The position numbers and the translations under genes are program-made. Below, piece after piece: positions 45,479 to 54,177 of a stretch of DNA of 64,000 bases (position 1 is its first letter; every line of letters starts with the position of its first letter). The notes below the pieces were generated by a model, which did no database searches, had not been told where the DNA came from, and saw only the letters and a list, made by a program, of their open reading frames with translations. Source of the DNA: Rhodopseudomonas palustris HaA2 (GTDB lineage: Bacteria; Pseudomonadota; Alphaproteobacteria; Rhizobiales; Xanthobacteraceae); assembly GCF_000013365.1 (NCBI RefSeq), contig NC_007778.1, forward strand, positions 3,472,001 to 3,536,000, in the 5' to 3' direction.

Positions 45479-46648
45479 TCAGACCAACGGCATGCGCTGG
45501 CGGACCAAGGCGGTCCAATACGAACAGCCCCACGGGATGACGTCGTCGTTGAAATCGAAGCGCGGATGATGCAGCGGGGCGCTATCGCCGTTACCGATCA
45601 TGATCATCGCGCCAGGCCGCTCGTTCAGCATGAACGCGAAGTCCTCGCCGCCCAGCGTCGGAGCCATTGTGGCGTCGACGTGCGCGACGCCGGCCACTTC
45701 TCCGGCCGCCGCGACCGCGCGGTCGACGCCGACTTCGGAATTTCTCATCACAGGGTAGTGCCGCAGATAAGACAGCGTACCGACAGCGCTGAACCCCGCC
45801 GAAATACTCTCGGTGAGTTCGCGCAGCCGCTTTTCAACCATGTCGCGGGTCGGCTCGTCCAGCGTGCGAACCGTGCCGCGCAATGTCACCGTTTGAGGAA
45901 TGACGTTGAACGCGTCACCGGCGGTCATCTGTGTGATCGAAATAACCGCGGATTGCAGTGGATCGAGATTGCGCGAGACGATCGCCTGAGTCGCCTGAAT
46001 CAACGCCGCGGCAACGACCACCGGATCGACCGTGGCATGCGGCTGAGCGGCGTGGCCGCCGCGACCTTCGATCGAGATGATGATCTCGTCGACCGAACCC
46101 ATTTGCGGCCCTGGGCCCGTCGCAAACGTCCCCAAGGGAAGTCCCGGGCGGTTGTGCATCCCGTAGAATTCCTGGATCGGAAAGCGCTGCAGCAGGCCAT
46201 CATCGAGCATGGCCTTGGCGCCCGCACCGCCTTCTTCGGCGGGCTGGAAGATCAGCGCGACGCCGCCGTCGAAGGCCCGGCTCTCGACGAGGCCAAGCGC
46301 CGCACCCAACAGCATGGTGGTGTGGCCGTCGTGGCCGCATGCGTGCATCTTGCCGGGGACTTGCGAGGCCCATTCCGCGCCAGTTGCCTCGAGAATGGGC
46401 AAAGCATCCATATCGGCGCGCAGCCCGATCATCCGGCCGGAACTACGCGATTGGCCGTAAATGATTCCGACGACGCCCGTTCCGCCGATGCCTTCGTGCA
46501 CCTCGTCGACGCCGGCTTCGCGCAACCGCGCCGCGACCCGCTCGGCGGTGCGATGAACGTCGTACAGCAACTCGGGGTTGCGGTGCAGATCGTGACGAAA
46601 CTCCTTGAGTTCGTCCAGGTAGCGCGCGGTCCAGTTCTCAATCGGCAT
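45479..46648 (-). CDS. M20 family metallo-amidohydrolase
   Basis: 389 residues from ATG 46648, preceded by AGGAACC; the frame is open further upstream into the next gene. Motifs of M20D amidohydrolases (IAA-amino acid hydrolase, hippurate hydrolase, N-acyl amino acid hydrolases) are clear: FRHDLHRNPEL near the start, GLRADMDALPI, then MHACGHDGHTTMLLGAA near residues 98-112, EEGGAGAKAML, and a C-terminal GGEDFAFML with the last metal ligand region. It cleaves an amide between an acyl group and an amino acid. It lies 40 bases after the PLP-enzyme gene. An N-acyl-cysteine or an aryl-acyl amino acid is a reasonable substrate guess. Confidence 0.92.
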   Translation of the reverse strand: MPIENWTARYLDELKEFRHDLHRNPELLYDVHRTAERVAARLREAGVDEVHEGIGGTGVVGIIYGQSRSSGRMIGLRADMDALPILEATGAEWASQVPGKMHACGHDGHTTMLLGAALGLVESRAFDGGVALIFQPAEEGGAGAKAMLDDGLLQRFPIQEFYGMHNRPGLPLGTFATGPGPQMGSVDEIIISIEGRGGHAAQPHATVDPVVVAAALIQATQAIVSRNLDPLQSAVISITQMTAGDAFNVIPQTVTLRGTVRTLDEPTRDMVEKRLRELTESISAGFSAVGTLSYLRHYPVMRNSEVGVDRAVAAAGEVAGVAHVDATMAPTLGGEDFAFMLNERPGAMIMIGNGDSAPLHHPRFDFNDDVIPWGCSYWTALVRQRMPLV

Positions 46649-46688
46649 TTGAGGTTCCTGAGGTTCGCCAATCACAGCAAGGTCAAAT

Positions 46689-47996
46689 TCACACGCCGTC
46701 TTCGCTCGCATTGCGCGCGCGTGGGGTCGGCCGGCTCGCACATTCAAATCCCGCGCCATCAGCCGGCATCTCGAACACGCCGGAGTCGAGAAACCGCTCG
46801 ATCGCCGCGACATAGGGCGCAATGACGATGTCCTGCTCTTTCAACCAGTCGTCGTTGTAGTACGTGTCCGAATAACGCTCGCCGTCGTCGCACAGAACAG
46901 TCACCAGCGATCCAGAAAGCCCCTCACGCAGCATCGCGGCCGCGCACCAGCACAATCCGATGAAGTTGGCGCCGGTCGATCCGCCGACCCGATGCGACAG
47001 CCGCGACGTCAGCACCCGCGTCGCAGCGATCGACGCGGCATCGGGGACTCGCATCATCTGATCGATCACGGAGGGCACGAAGGACGGCTCGACGCGCGGA
47101 CGTCCGACGCCCTCGATGCGCGAGCCACGGATGCAATTGGCGGTGCGGCTGCTCGACTTATAGGCTTCGAAGAAGCAGGAGTTCTCGACGTCGACTCCGC
47201 AGAGCCGCGTCTTCTGTCTGCTGAATCGAATGTAGCGGCCGATCGTCGCAGAAGTGCCGCCCGTGCCGGTGCTCATCACGATCCATTCGGGCACCGGGTG
47301 ACGCTCGCCGGCCATCTGCTTGAAGATGCTCTCGGCGATATTGCCGGTGCGCCAGTCGATCGCGCGCTCGGCATAGGTGAACTGGTCGAGATACAGACCA
47401 CCGAGATCGGCGGCGATCATCTGGGCCGCGCCGTAAACCTCCGACGACCTGTCGACAAAGTGGCATCGGCCGCCGAACCGTTCGATCGCCGTGACCTTCT
47501 GGCGCGACGTTGAACGCGGCACCACGGCGATAAAGGGCAGGCCGAGCAGCTCGGCGAAGTATGCTTCCGATACGGCCGTCGACCCCGATGACGCCTCCAC
47601 CAGAGCGGTCCCCGGTCCGATCAAACCATTGCACAGTCCGAACATGATCAGCGACCGCGCCATGCGATGCTTCAGGCTGCCGGTCGGATGCGTGCTCTCG
47701 TCCTTGAAATAGACGTCGATGCCGTCGAGGCCCGGAAAGCGCAGCTTGAAGAGATGCGTGTCGGCCGAGCGCCTCGCATCCGCTTCGAGAATGTCGACAG
47801 CGTTTCTCACCCACTCCTGCTCGGCGATCTCACCGCCGAACAGACCCAAGACCCGCTTGGGCTCCGCGGGAAGATTTCGCGCTGTCGCAACTTGAATAAT
47901 CGTCATCAGTCCACGCACCCCAAGCGCCTTCGGAACAGCGAGCCAGGCGCGAACGCCTGACGTCTGCATCGGCGAGACGAGGTACGCCTCGATCAT
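46689..47996 (-). CDS. PLP-dependent cysteine synthase/desulfhydrase-fold enzyme
   Basis: 435 residues from ATG 47996; ATG 47906 is an alternative start. Fold type II PLP motifs are present: DESTHPTGSLKHRMA with the Schiff-base Lys109, VEASSGSTAVSEAYFA for substrate binding, and STGTGGTSATIGRYI for phosphate binding. An N-terminal extension and a long C-terminal part set it apart from CysK and bring it near L-cysteine desulfhydrases of the Cds1 kind. It probably performs a beta-elimination on cysteine or an S-substituted cysteine. First gene of the minus-strand operon, divergent from an Lrp-type regulator. Confidence 0.85.
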   Translation of the reverse strand: MIEAYLVSPMQTSGVRAWLAVPKALGVRGLMTIIQVATARNLPAEPKRVLGLFGGEIAEQEWVRNAVDILEADARRSADTHLFKLRFPGLDGIDVYFKDESTHPTGSLKHRMARSLIMFGLCNGLIGPGTALVEASSGSTAVSEAYFAELLGLPFIAVVPRSTSRQKVTAIERFGGRCHFVDRSSEVYGAAQMIAADLGGLYLDQFTYAERAIDWRTGNIAESIFKQMAGERHPVPEWIVMSTGTGGTSATIGRYIRFSRQKTRLCGVDVENSCFFEAYKSSSRTANCIRGSRIEGVGRPRVEPSFVPSVIDQMMRVPDAASIAATRVLTSRLSHRVGGSTGANFIGLCWCAAAMLREGLSGSLVTVLCDDGERYSDTYYNDDWLKEQDIVIAPYVAAIERFLDSGVFEMPADGAGFECASRPTPRARNASEDGV

Positions 47997-48107
47997 CGCC
48001 CCGAGGTCGCTGCGTCGCTTGCTGCAGCGGCCATCATGGGGGTGAGATTAATGATTGAAATGGCAAGAATGTTCACTTATTTTACCATCTAGCAGACTCA
48101 ATTTGGT
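47997..48107. promoter_or_regulatory. Divergent promoter region between PLP-enzyme and Lrp genes
   Basis: This 111-base intergenic region must carry promoters for the catabolic operon and the Lrp-type gene. Its right half (48045-48105) is clearly AT-rich compared with the flanks, including TTCACTTATTTTACCATCTA, suitable for -10 regions and for binding an Lrp/AsnC octamer. Exact boxes are not assigned. Confidence 0.5.
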
Positions 48108-48590
48108 ATGTTTGACCCAATAATGACCCAAAAAATCGATCAAATCGATCTTCGCATTCTTGCCGCCATGCAAGCTGACTCTTCGCGTTCGCAACGCGAG
48201 CTCGCGGAGGAAGTCGGTCTGTCGCAGAATGCGTTCTGGCGGCGCCTGAAGGCGCTCGAGGCGAGCGGCGCGATCACCGGTTACGGCGCACGCGTCTCAC
48301 AGGAAGCCGTCGGTGTGCCGATGACTGTCTTCGTGATGGTTCGAACCCGGCGGCATTCCGCCGAATGGCTCAAGCGCTTCCGGGCGCAGATCGAATCGAT
48401 CTCAGAAATCGTCGCGTTCTATCGGATCAGCGGAGACTTCGATTACATGTTGAAGATTGCCGCCCGCGATATGGGCAACTACGACAAGGTGTATCAGACC
48501 ATCATCAACAAGACCGAGCTGGAAACCGTGACGTCGTACTTCTCGATGGAAGCCATCATCGACGGCCGGCCGCTTCCGATCGGACGCTGA
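48108..48590 (+). CDS. Lrp/AsnC family transcriptional regulator
   Basis: 160 residues starting at ATG 48108 (ATG 48123 possible). The N-terminal helix-turn-helix is IDLRILAAMQADSSRSQREL, then AEEVGLSQNAFWRRLKALEA. The C-terminal RAM/Lrp ligand-binding domain contains MTVFVMVRTRRHSAEWLKRF and AFYRISGDFDYMLKIAARDM. Lrp-type regulators near cysteine desulfhydrase genes often sense cysteine or a related amino acid. It is divergent from the PLP-enzyme gene and is the likely local regulator of the operon. Confidence 0.93.
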   Translation: MFDPIMTQKIDQIDLRILAAMQADSSRSQRELAEEVGLSQNAFWRRLKALEASGAITGYGARVSQEAVGVPMTVFVMVRTRRHSAEWLKRFRAQIESISEIVAFYRISGDFDYMLKIAARDMGNYDKVYQTIINKTELETVTSYFSMEAIIDGRPLPIGR

Positions 48591-48759
48591 GGCACGCTGG
48601 TTGTGACTGGCTCCGCGCCAGTTGCGTGCGGCACGCTGGCTGCGTTCGGCGGCCGGCGCTGCGTTCGCTCACCTCGCAGGGCCTGAACGGCCGCGTCGCC
48701 GAGATGGTCGCCCGAAACCACCCGCGCTGCTGCAGCAGCCGGCGCGGAAGGCCAACCGC

Positions 48760-48785
48760 AAAACGAAAAGCCCGCAACGGCGGGC
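48760..48785 (-). terminator. Rho-independent terminator (minus direction)
   Basis: GCCCGC (48770-48775) and GCGGGC (48780-48785) form a 6-bp stem with a 4-base loop. Read on the minus strand it is followed by TTTTCGTTTT. It would stop transcription from the istB remnant side toward the Lrp gene. Confidence 0.7.
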
Positions 48786-48788
48786 CAT

Positions 48789-49290
48789 TCAAGACACGGA
48801 GTGTGTATAAAATTTGTAGCGAGAGAGGGACTCGAACATGGTCGGCCATTCGCCGAACGCCAGGTTGGTGGTGACGATGATCGAAGTGCGTTCGTACAGC
48901 CGGCTGATCAGGTGGAACAGGAGTTGGCCGGCCTGGGCGAAGGGCAGATAGCCGAGTTCGTCGAGGATGACGAAGTCCAGGCGGGTGAGATAGTCGGCGA
49001 GCCTCGCCTGGCGGCCGGAGCGGGCCTCGGTCTCCAGCCGATTGACCAGGTCGACGGTGGTGAAGAAGCGGCCGCGGGCGCCGGCGCGGATGCAATTGCG
49101 GGCGATCGCGATCGCCAGATGGGTCTTGCCGGTCCCGGTGCCGCCGATCAGCACGACGTTGCGCTGCTGGCGATGAAGCCGCGGCCTGCGAGGTCGCGGA
49201 CCAGCATCTCGTTGATCGGCGTGTCCTTGAGCCTTGGCTGAAATACGCCCCGGCGAGTCTTGGCGATCGTCTCCACAACCAGCATCCCAA
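48789..49290 (-). pseudogene. istB: IS21-family istB remnant
   Basis: On the minus strand, DTPINEMLVRDLAGRGFIA is the N-terminal part of IstB. A frameshift near 49165 separates it from the ATPase core (QRNVVLIGGTGTGKTHLAIA, FVILDELGYLPFAQ and SIIVTTNLAFGEWPTMF). The last roughly 30 residues of IstB, with its DRLTHH block, are missing and replaced by unrelated codons. No istA is present. It is a dead fragment that separates the two catabolic loci. Confidence 0.8.
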
Positions 49291-49337
49291 TCGCGGCCTC
49301 CAGATGTCCTGAAGGCCAGTGTGGACCCGTCGCGACC

Positions 49338-49395
49338 GGGGTCCCGATTGGATGAAAATCAGCCCCGTAGCGGGGTCCCTATTCCATGAAAAATC
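49338..49395. repeat. Two direct repeats at the IS21 relic edge
   Basis: GGGGTCCCGATTGGATGAAA (from 49338) and GGGGTCCCTATTCCATGAAA (from 49372) are imperfect copies 34 bases apart. IS21-family ends often carry multiple short terminal repeats, so this is probably the surviving end of the element. Confidence 0.5.
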
Positions 49396-49474
49396 ACAAT
49401 CAGCCTCAATTCCCGACCCGCGATTGCCTTCGACCGAAGACTTCTGTTGAATACCCATTCAACAGGACAACAAC

Positions 49475-51256
49475 ATGAGGGCAGTTGTGGATCGGACCGT
49501 CAGGACAATTGCGAGCCCTCATCAGCTCGGCGACATCGCCGAGAGCGGCTCATTCGACGTGATCGTGGTCGGCGCCGGCGCGGCGGGAATGTCGGCGGCG
49601 TTGTTCGCGGCGATGGCCGGGCTGAAGCCGCTGCTGGTCGAGCGTACCGACCGGATCGGCGGCACCAGCGCCTATTCGGCCGGCAGCGCCTGGATTCCCA
49701 ATACGCATCACGCAGCGTTAGTCGGCGCGGACGACAGCATCGACAAGGCCGCTCTTTATCTGCGGCATTCCGTCGGCAAGGAATCTCCGGAATCGATGCG
49801 CCTGGCGTTCCTTGCCGACGGACCGAGAGCGGTCGCCGATCTGGAGCAGCATTCCCACGTGCAATTCCGCGCCCGCAAATTGCACCCTGACTACAACAGC
49901 GACCTGCCGGGAGCCACGCTGAAGGGACGCGTCCTCGAGGCCGCGCCGTTCGACGGCCGCAAACTCGGCGATCTGTTCGATCTGGTGCGGGAACCGATCC
50001 CGGAATTCACGGTGCTTGGCGGCATGATGGTCAATCAGGAGGACGTGCTGAACTTCCTCGCAGCCGGCCGCTCCTGGAAGGCGTTCCGGCACTCTGCCGC
50101 CCTGCTCGCCCGGCACGCGATCGATCGCCGCTCGCATCGTCGCGGCACGCGGCTGATGATGGGCAATGCGCTGACAGCACGGCTGTTGCTGTCGCTGCGG
50201 GATCGCGCAGTGCCGATGCTGTTGAACACGTCGGTCACGGCGATCGAGACGCGCGATGGCGGTCCGTTATCAGTGACGATCGTGCAGGGCGGCTTGAGCC
50301 GCACGCTGACCTGTCGCGGCGGCCTGATCAGTGCCACCGGCGGCTTCAACCGGCATCCGCGCCTGCGGACTGAGCTGCTTCGAAAGCCCGTGGCGCAGTA
50401 CTGCCCAGGCGCGCCGGGGCACACCGGACAGCTGCACGATCTGCTGTCGGAACTGGGCGCGCACTACGGAGCGGACGACCGCGACAGCGCGTTCTGGGCG
50501 CCGGTGTCGGTTCGCAAGCGAGCCGACGGCGAGACGGCAGTGTTCCCTCATTTCATCTTCGATCGCGGACGGCCGGGGACGATCACCGTCAACCAGAGCG
50601 GACGCCGCTTCGTCAATGAGGCCCTGTCCTATCATCCCTTCACGCAGGCGATGCTCGACGCCGATCCAATCTCACCGTCGATCCCGGCATTTCTGATCGC
50701 CGACGAGACGGCGCTGCGGAAATATGGACTCGGCATCGTGAGGCCGGGTCGCTGGGGTCGCGCTCTGTTCATCAGGGATGGTTACCTGACGCGTGCCGAA
50801 ACTCTCGCCGAGCTTGCCACCAAATTGGGCATCTCACCCGCCGACCTCACCGAGACAGTACGCCGCTTCAATCAGTTCGCCCGAACCGGGATCGATCAGG
50901 ACTTCGGCCGTGGATCGACCGATTATCAGCGTATCACCGCGGGCGACATGAGCCACGGGCCGAATCCGTGCCTCGGCGCCTTGGAGACCGCGCCGTTCTA
51001 CGCCGTGCGTCTGTTCCCCGGCGATATCGGCGCTGCGACAGGCTTCGTGACCGACGAGACCGCCTGCATGCTGCGTCAGGATGGAAGCCGCATCGAAGGG
51101 CTCTACGCCTGCGGCAACGACATGCATTCGGTGATGGGCGGAAACTATCCCGGGCCCGGCATCACTTTGGGCCCGGCGATCGTATTCGCGCATATCGCGA
51201 TTCGGGATATCGCGAGCCGCGTCACCGCAGGCACTGAGCCGGCCGCTGCGGCATGA
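49475..51256 (+). CDS. FAD-dependent 3-ketosteroid-dehydrogenase/fumarate-reductase-like flavoprotein
   Basis: 593 residues starting at ATG 49475. The FAD-binding motif FDVIVVGAGAAGMSAALFAA is near residues 28-47, followed by LVERTDRIGGTSAYSAGSAW, as in 3-oxosteroid 1-dehydrogenases. The C-terminal region YACGNDMHSVMGGNYPGPGI and TLGPAIVFAHIA is the conserved FAD-contacting end of this family. It should oxidise or desaturate a cyclic ketone or a related substrate. It reads toward the plus-strand ABC importer 100 bases downstream, so it may belong to the same catabolic locus. The substrate is not established; steroid activity is only one option. Confidence 0.85.
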   Translation: MRAVVDRTVRTIASPHQLGDIAESGSFDVIVVGAGAAGMSAALFAAMAGLKPLLVERTDRIGGTSAYSAGSAWIPNTHHAALVGADDSIDKAALYLRHSVGKESPESMRLAFLADGPRAVADLEQHSHVQFRARKLHPDYNSDLPGATLKGRVLEAAPFDGRKLGDLFDLVREPIPEFTVLGGMMVNQEDVLNFLAAGRSWKAFRHSAALLARHAIDRRSHRRGTRLMMGNALTARLLLSLRDRAVPMLLNTSVTAIETRDGGPLSVTIVQGGLSRTLTCRGGLISATGGFNRHPRLRTELLRKPVAQYCPGAPGHTGQLHDLLSELGAHYGADDRDSAFWAPVSVRKRADGETAVFPHFIFDRGRPGTITVNQSGRRFVNEALSYHPFTQAMLDADPISPSIPAFLIADETALRKYGLGIVRPGRWGRALFIRDGYLTRAETLAELATKLGISPADLTETVRRFNQFARTGIDQDFGRGSTDYQRITAGDMSHGPNPCLGALETAPFYAVRLFPGDIGAATGFVTDETACMLRQDGSRIEGLYACGNDMHSVMGGNYPGPGITLGPAIVFAHIAIRDIASRVTAGTEPAAAA

Positions 51257-51311
51257 CGTCTCGCCTGATCTCTTCTATGGCATGGTTGTTGCTTAGCAAG
51301 GTGGACATGAG

Positions 51312-51331
51312 TTGACTAACTAGACAGTCAA
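51312..51331. promoter_or_regulatory. Operator-like palindrome upstream of the ABC importer
   Basis: TTGACT (51312-51317) and AGTCAA (51326-51331) form an inverted repeat containing CTAGACAGTC. A closely similar CTAGACAAGTC lies upstream of the second importer operon (complement near 61402-61412). The TetR-type gene at 61562 is a candidate binding protein. Confidence 0.45.
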
Positions 51332-51358
51332 GCCATAGGATGGAGGCAAGGTGATCCG

Positions 51359-52447
51359 ATGACGATCTCGAAGTCCGTGAAATCACCATCAACTGGGTTG
51401 TTTGGGGAGGGAGCCGTGCCCGCTAGTTCCGGATCGAACGCGCGCCTGTCACGCCGCACACTGATCGGCGGCGCTCTCGCCGCTCCGTTTGTGCTGCGCA
51501 GCGGACGGGCGTTGGCCGACGAACCCCTGTCGGTTCGCGTCGACTTCGCACCCTGGGGGGTGCACTCCGGTTTGCATCTGTCGAAAGCGAAGGGATGGTT
51601 CAAGGAAGACGGCCTAAACGTCGACCTGCAGGACGGAACCGGCACGCTCAACACCATCAATCTGGTCGCCGCCGGCAATGTCGATGTCGGACTGGTTCAG
51701 CTCGGGATGCTGGCGATCGCGCGGTCGCAGGGACTGCCCGTCACGTCGTTCGCCGGCTTCCTGCGCAAGGGCGATCTCGCGACCTTGGTTGACGCCAAGG
51801 CCGGGCCGAAGACCCCGCAGGACCTCGCCGGCAAGAAGATCGTCTGTTTCGCCAACAGCCCCTGGGCGCCGTTCGTCGACGTGTACTTGAAGCGCATCGG
51901 CCTTTCGCGCGGCGAAGGACCCGACAAGGTCAATGTCGTCATGGTGTCGCCGGCGGCGATGGTTTCGACCTATGCGTCGGGCGCGGCGGACGGCTTCATG
52001 TCGCTCAAGGAATTCGGCGAGCCTTATGTCGAACAGGCCCGGCCTGCTCGCTCGCTGCTGGCGGCCGATGTCGGCATCGCGTTTCCGAGCTACGGTCTGA
52101 TCGCCACCGATGCGACGCTCGCGAAACGCAAGGATCTGCTCGCCAAGCTCGTCGCCAATCAGCGTCGGGCCTGGGACTACATCTTCGCGGACCCGTCCCA
52201 CATCGACGAAGGCGTGCGCGCCATCATCGCCAACCGTCCGGACAAGCAGCTCAACTTCGACATCCTCAAGGGGCAGACCGCACTCTGCAAGGAGTTCGTC
52301 GACACCGAAAACACCAAGGGCAAGCCGCTCGGCTGGCAGTCGCCTGCCGATTGGAAGGCCACGATCGCGATGATGGCGGAAGCCGGTCAGGCCAAGGCGG
52401 ACGCCGACGTCTCCGGATTCTTCACCAACGATCTGGTCGGGGCATGA
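51359..52447 (+). CDS. ABC importer substrate-binding protein (NMT1/SsuA-type)
   Basis: 362 residues from ATG 51359, with GGAGG and AAGGTG just upstream. The leader contains SRRTLIGGALAAPFVLRSGR, a Tat-like signal ending near ALADE. The mature part has the NMT1 pattern LSVRVDFAPWGVHSGLHLSK, then AKGWFKEDGLNVDLQDGTG and GNVDVGLVQLGMLAIAR. Such proteins capture sulfonates, thiamine precursors, nitrate or aromatic acids. Its stop overlaps the ATPase gene, placing it first in an importer operon ahead of a molybdenum hydroxylase. Confidence 0.92.
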   Translation: MTISKSVKSPSTGLFGEGAVPASSGSNARLSRRTLIGGALAAPFVLRSGRALADEPLSVRVDFAPWGVHSGLHLSKAKGWFKEDGLNVDLQDGTGTLNTINLVAAGNVDVGLVQLGMLAIARSQGLPVTSFAGFLRKGDLATLVDAKAGPKTPQDLAGKKIVCFANSPWAPFVDVYLKRIGLSRGEGPDKVNVVMVSPAAMVSTYASGAADGFMSLKEFGEPYVEQARPARSLLAADVGIAFPSYGLIATDATLAKRKDLLAKLVANQRRAWDYIFADPSHIDEGVRAIIANRPDKQLNFDILKGQTALCKEFVDTENTKGKPLGWQSPADWKATIAMMAEAGQAKADADVSGFFTNDLVGA

Positions 52448-53271
52448 CGGCGCGGCCTGCCGGTGCCCGGTCGGTCGAACGGCTCGGCGCCCCTGGCGGC
52501 TCCGCCTACATCTCGATCACCGACGTCGACAAAAGCTATGGCGCCGAGAGCCCCATCGCCGCGCTGAAGGACATCAATCTCGATATCAAGGCCGGCGAAT
52601 TCATCAGCATCGTCGGCCCGTCTGGGTGCGGCAAGAGCACGCTGCTCAAATGCATCGCCGGCCTGCAGCCGATCAGCGCCGGATCGATTTCGATCCGCAA
52701 TCAGCCGGTGAACGCGCCGCCGGAGGATATGGCGATCGTATTCCAGCGCGACGTGCTGTTCGACTGGCGCACTGTGCTCGACAACGTACTGATGCTGGTC
52801 GAATTCAAGGGACTGCGGCGCAAGGACTATCACGAACGCGGGCTCAAGCTGCTGCGCGAGTACGGACTCGACGGCTACGCGCAGCGCTTTCCGTGGGAAC
52901 TGTCCGGAGGCATGCGCCAGCGCGTGGCGATCTGCCGCGCAATAATCGTCGATCCAGACCTGCTTCTCATGGACGAGCCGTTCGGCGCGCTCGACGCGAT
53001 GACCCGCGACGACTTGAACGCGGAACTCGAGCGATTGTGGTACGAGACGCGCAAGACCGTCGTCTTCATCACTCACGGGATCGACGAGGCCGTCTATCTC
53101 GGAGACCGCGTCGTGGTGATGGCGCGCAATCCCGGCCGGATCGCCGAGATCGTCGAGATCGATATTCCGCGACCGCGCCCGCTCAGCATTCGTCAAACCG
53201 AGGACTTCGGCAAATATGTCCAGCACATCCGTCATCTCTTCGCATCGATGGGGCTCGTCAAAGCTGAGTAA
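52444..53271 (+). CDS. ABC importer ATPase (nitrate/sulfonate/taurine type)
   Basis: 275 residues from ATG 52444, overlapping the binding-protein stop (ATGA). Walker A is GPSGCGKST, the Q-loop is IVFQRDVLFDWRTVLDNVL, the signature is ELSGGMRQRVAICRAI, and Walker B is LLLMDEPFGALDAMT. FQ...L-W-TVL is the pattern of SsuB/TauB ATPases. It energises the permease encoded next. Confidence 0.95.
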   Translation: MTARPAGARSVERLGAPGGSAYISITDVDKSYGAESPIAALKDINLDIKAGEFISIVGPSGCGKSTLLKCIAGLQPISAGSISIRNQPVNAPPEDMAIVFQRDVLFDWRTVLDNVLMLVEFKGLRRKDYHERGLKLLREYGLDGYAQRFPWELSGGMRQRVAICRAIIVDPDLLLMDEPFGALDAMTRDDLNAELERLWYETRKTVVFITHGIDEAVYLGDRVVVMARNPGRIAEIVEIDIPRPRPLSIRQTEDFGKYVQHIRHLFASMGLVKAE

Positions 53272-53275
53272 TGGT

Positions 53276-54055
53276 GTGAGCTATTGGCGCAGGACGGAGC
53301 CCGCGCGAACCATCGTCGTGGTGCTGGCGGTTCTCACCGCGATCTGGGAACTGTCGGTTCACCTGTTCGGGATCCGCGCCTTCCTGTTGCCCGCGCCGTC
53401 CATCGTGATTGCCGACATCGTCGCCAATCCCGTGTTTTTCGGACGGCAGTCGCTGTACACGCTGTACGTCACCACGGCCGGATTCCTGATCGCGCTGATC
53501 GGCGGCGTGCTGGCTGCGATCGCCATCGTGTCGTCGAGCTTCATCGATCGCACCTTCTACACGCTGCTGGTGGCGACCAATTCGATCCCGAAGGTCGCAC
53601 TGGCGCCGCTGTTCGTGATCTGGCTCGGGACCGGCGGCGCGCCGAAGATCGCGATCGCCGCGATCATCGCGATCTTCCCGATCGTGATCAACACCACCGT
53701 CGGCCTGCGGGCGATCGACCACGACATGATCGACCTCGCGCGATCGGCGAGGGCCTCGCGGCTCGACATCATGATGAAGGTCCGCTTTCCCAACGCGCTG
53801 CCGAGCCTGTTCGCGGGCGCCAAGATCGGCGTCTCATTCGCGCTGATCGGCGCGATCGTCGGCGAGTTCGTCGCCGGAGAACAAGGGCTCGGCTACGTCA
53901 TCCTCACCAGCCAAGCGACCTTCAACAGCACGCGCGCCTTCGCGGCGATCGTGGTGCTGGGCATCCTCGGCACGATCATGTTCTTCGCCATCGAATGGAT
54001 CGAGCGCTGGATGCTCCCCTGGCACGTCTCGCAGCGCGCCAAAACGGGACACTGA
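53276..54055 (+). CDS. ABC importer permease (nitrate/sulfonate/taurine type)
   Basis: About 259 residues from GTG 53276, just after the ATPase stop; ATG 53216 would overlap the ATPase by 56 bases and adds an unlikely polar N-terminus. Six hydrophobic segments are visible, beginning IVVVLAVLTAIWELSVHLFG. The EAA loop is ARSARASRLDIMMKVRFPNA followed by LPSLFAGAKIGVSFALIGAI, as in SsuC/TauC. It completes the first importer. Confidence 0.88.
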   Translation: MSYWRRTEPARTIVVVLAVLTAIWELSVHLFGIRAFLLPAPSIVIADIVANPVFFGRQSLYTLYVTTAGFLIALIGGVLAAIAIVSSSFIDRTFYTLLVATNSIPKVALAPLFVIWLGTGGAPKIAIAAIIAIFPIVINTTVGLRAIDHDMIDLARSARASRLDIMMKVRFPNALPSLFAGAKIGVSFALIGAIVGEFVAGEQGLGYVILTSQATFNSTRAFAAIVVLGILGTIMFFAIEWIERWMLPWHVSQRAKTGH

Positions 54056-54177
54056 TCGCGGTGGCGATAAATCCGGTCGATCACGGCTGAGCGCGCCCGT
54101 CCCTCCACGAAAGCGGCGCTCCGAAGCGCCGTGACGATCCACTTCGAGTCCTCGATGTCACTCCTGCTGGAACCTGC

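Noticed and set aside
43699-45540. 613-codon plus-strand frame
   Set aside because: Covers two well-supported minus-strand genes (MDR and VOC) and shows no domain of its own.
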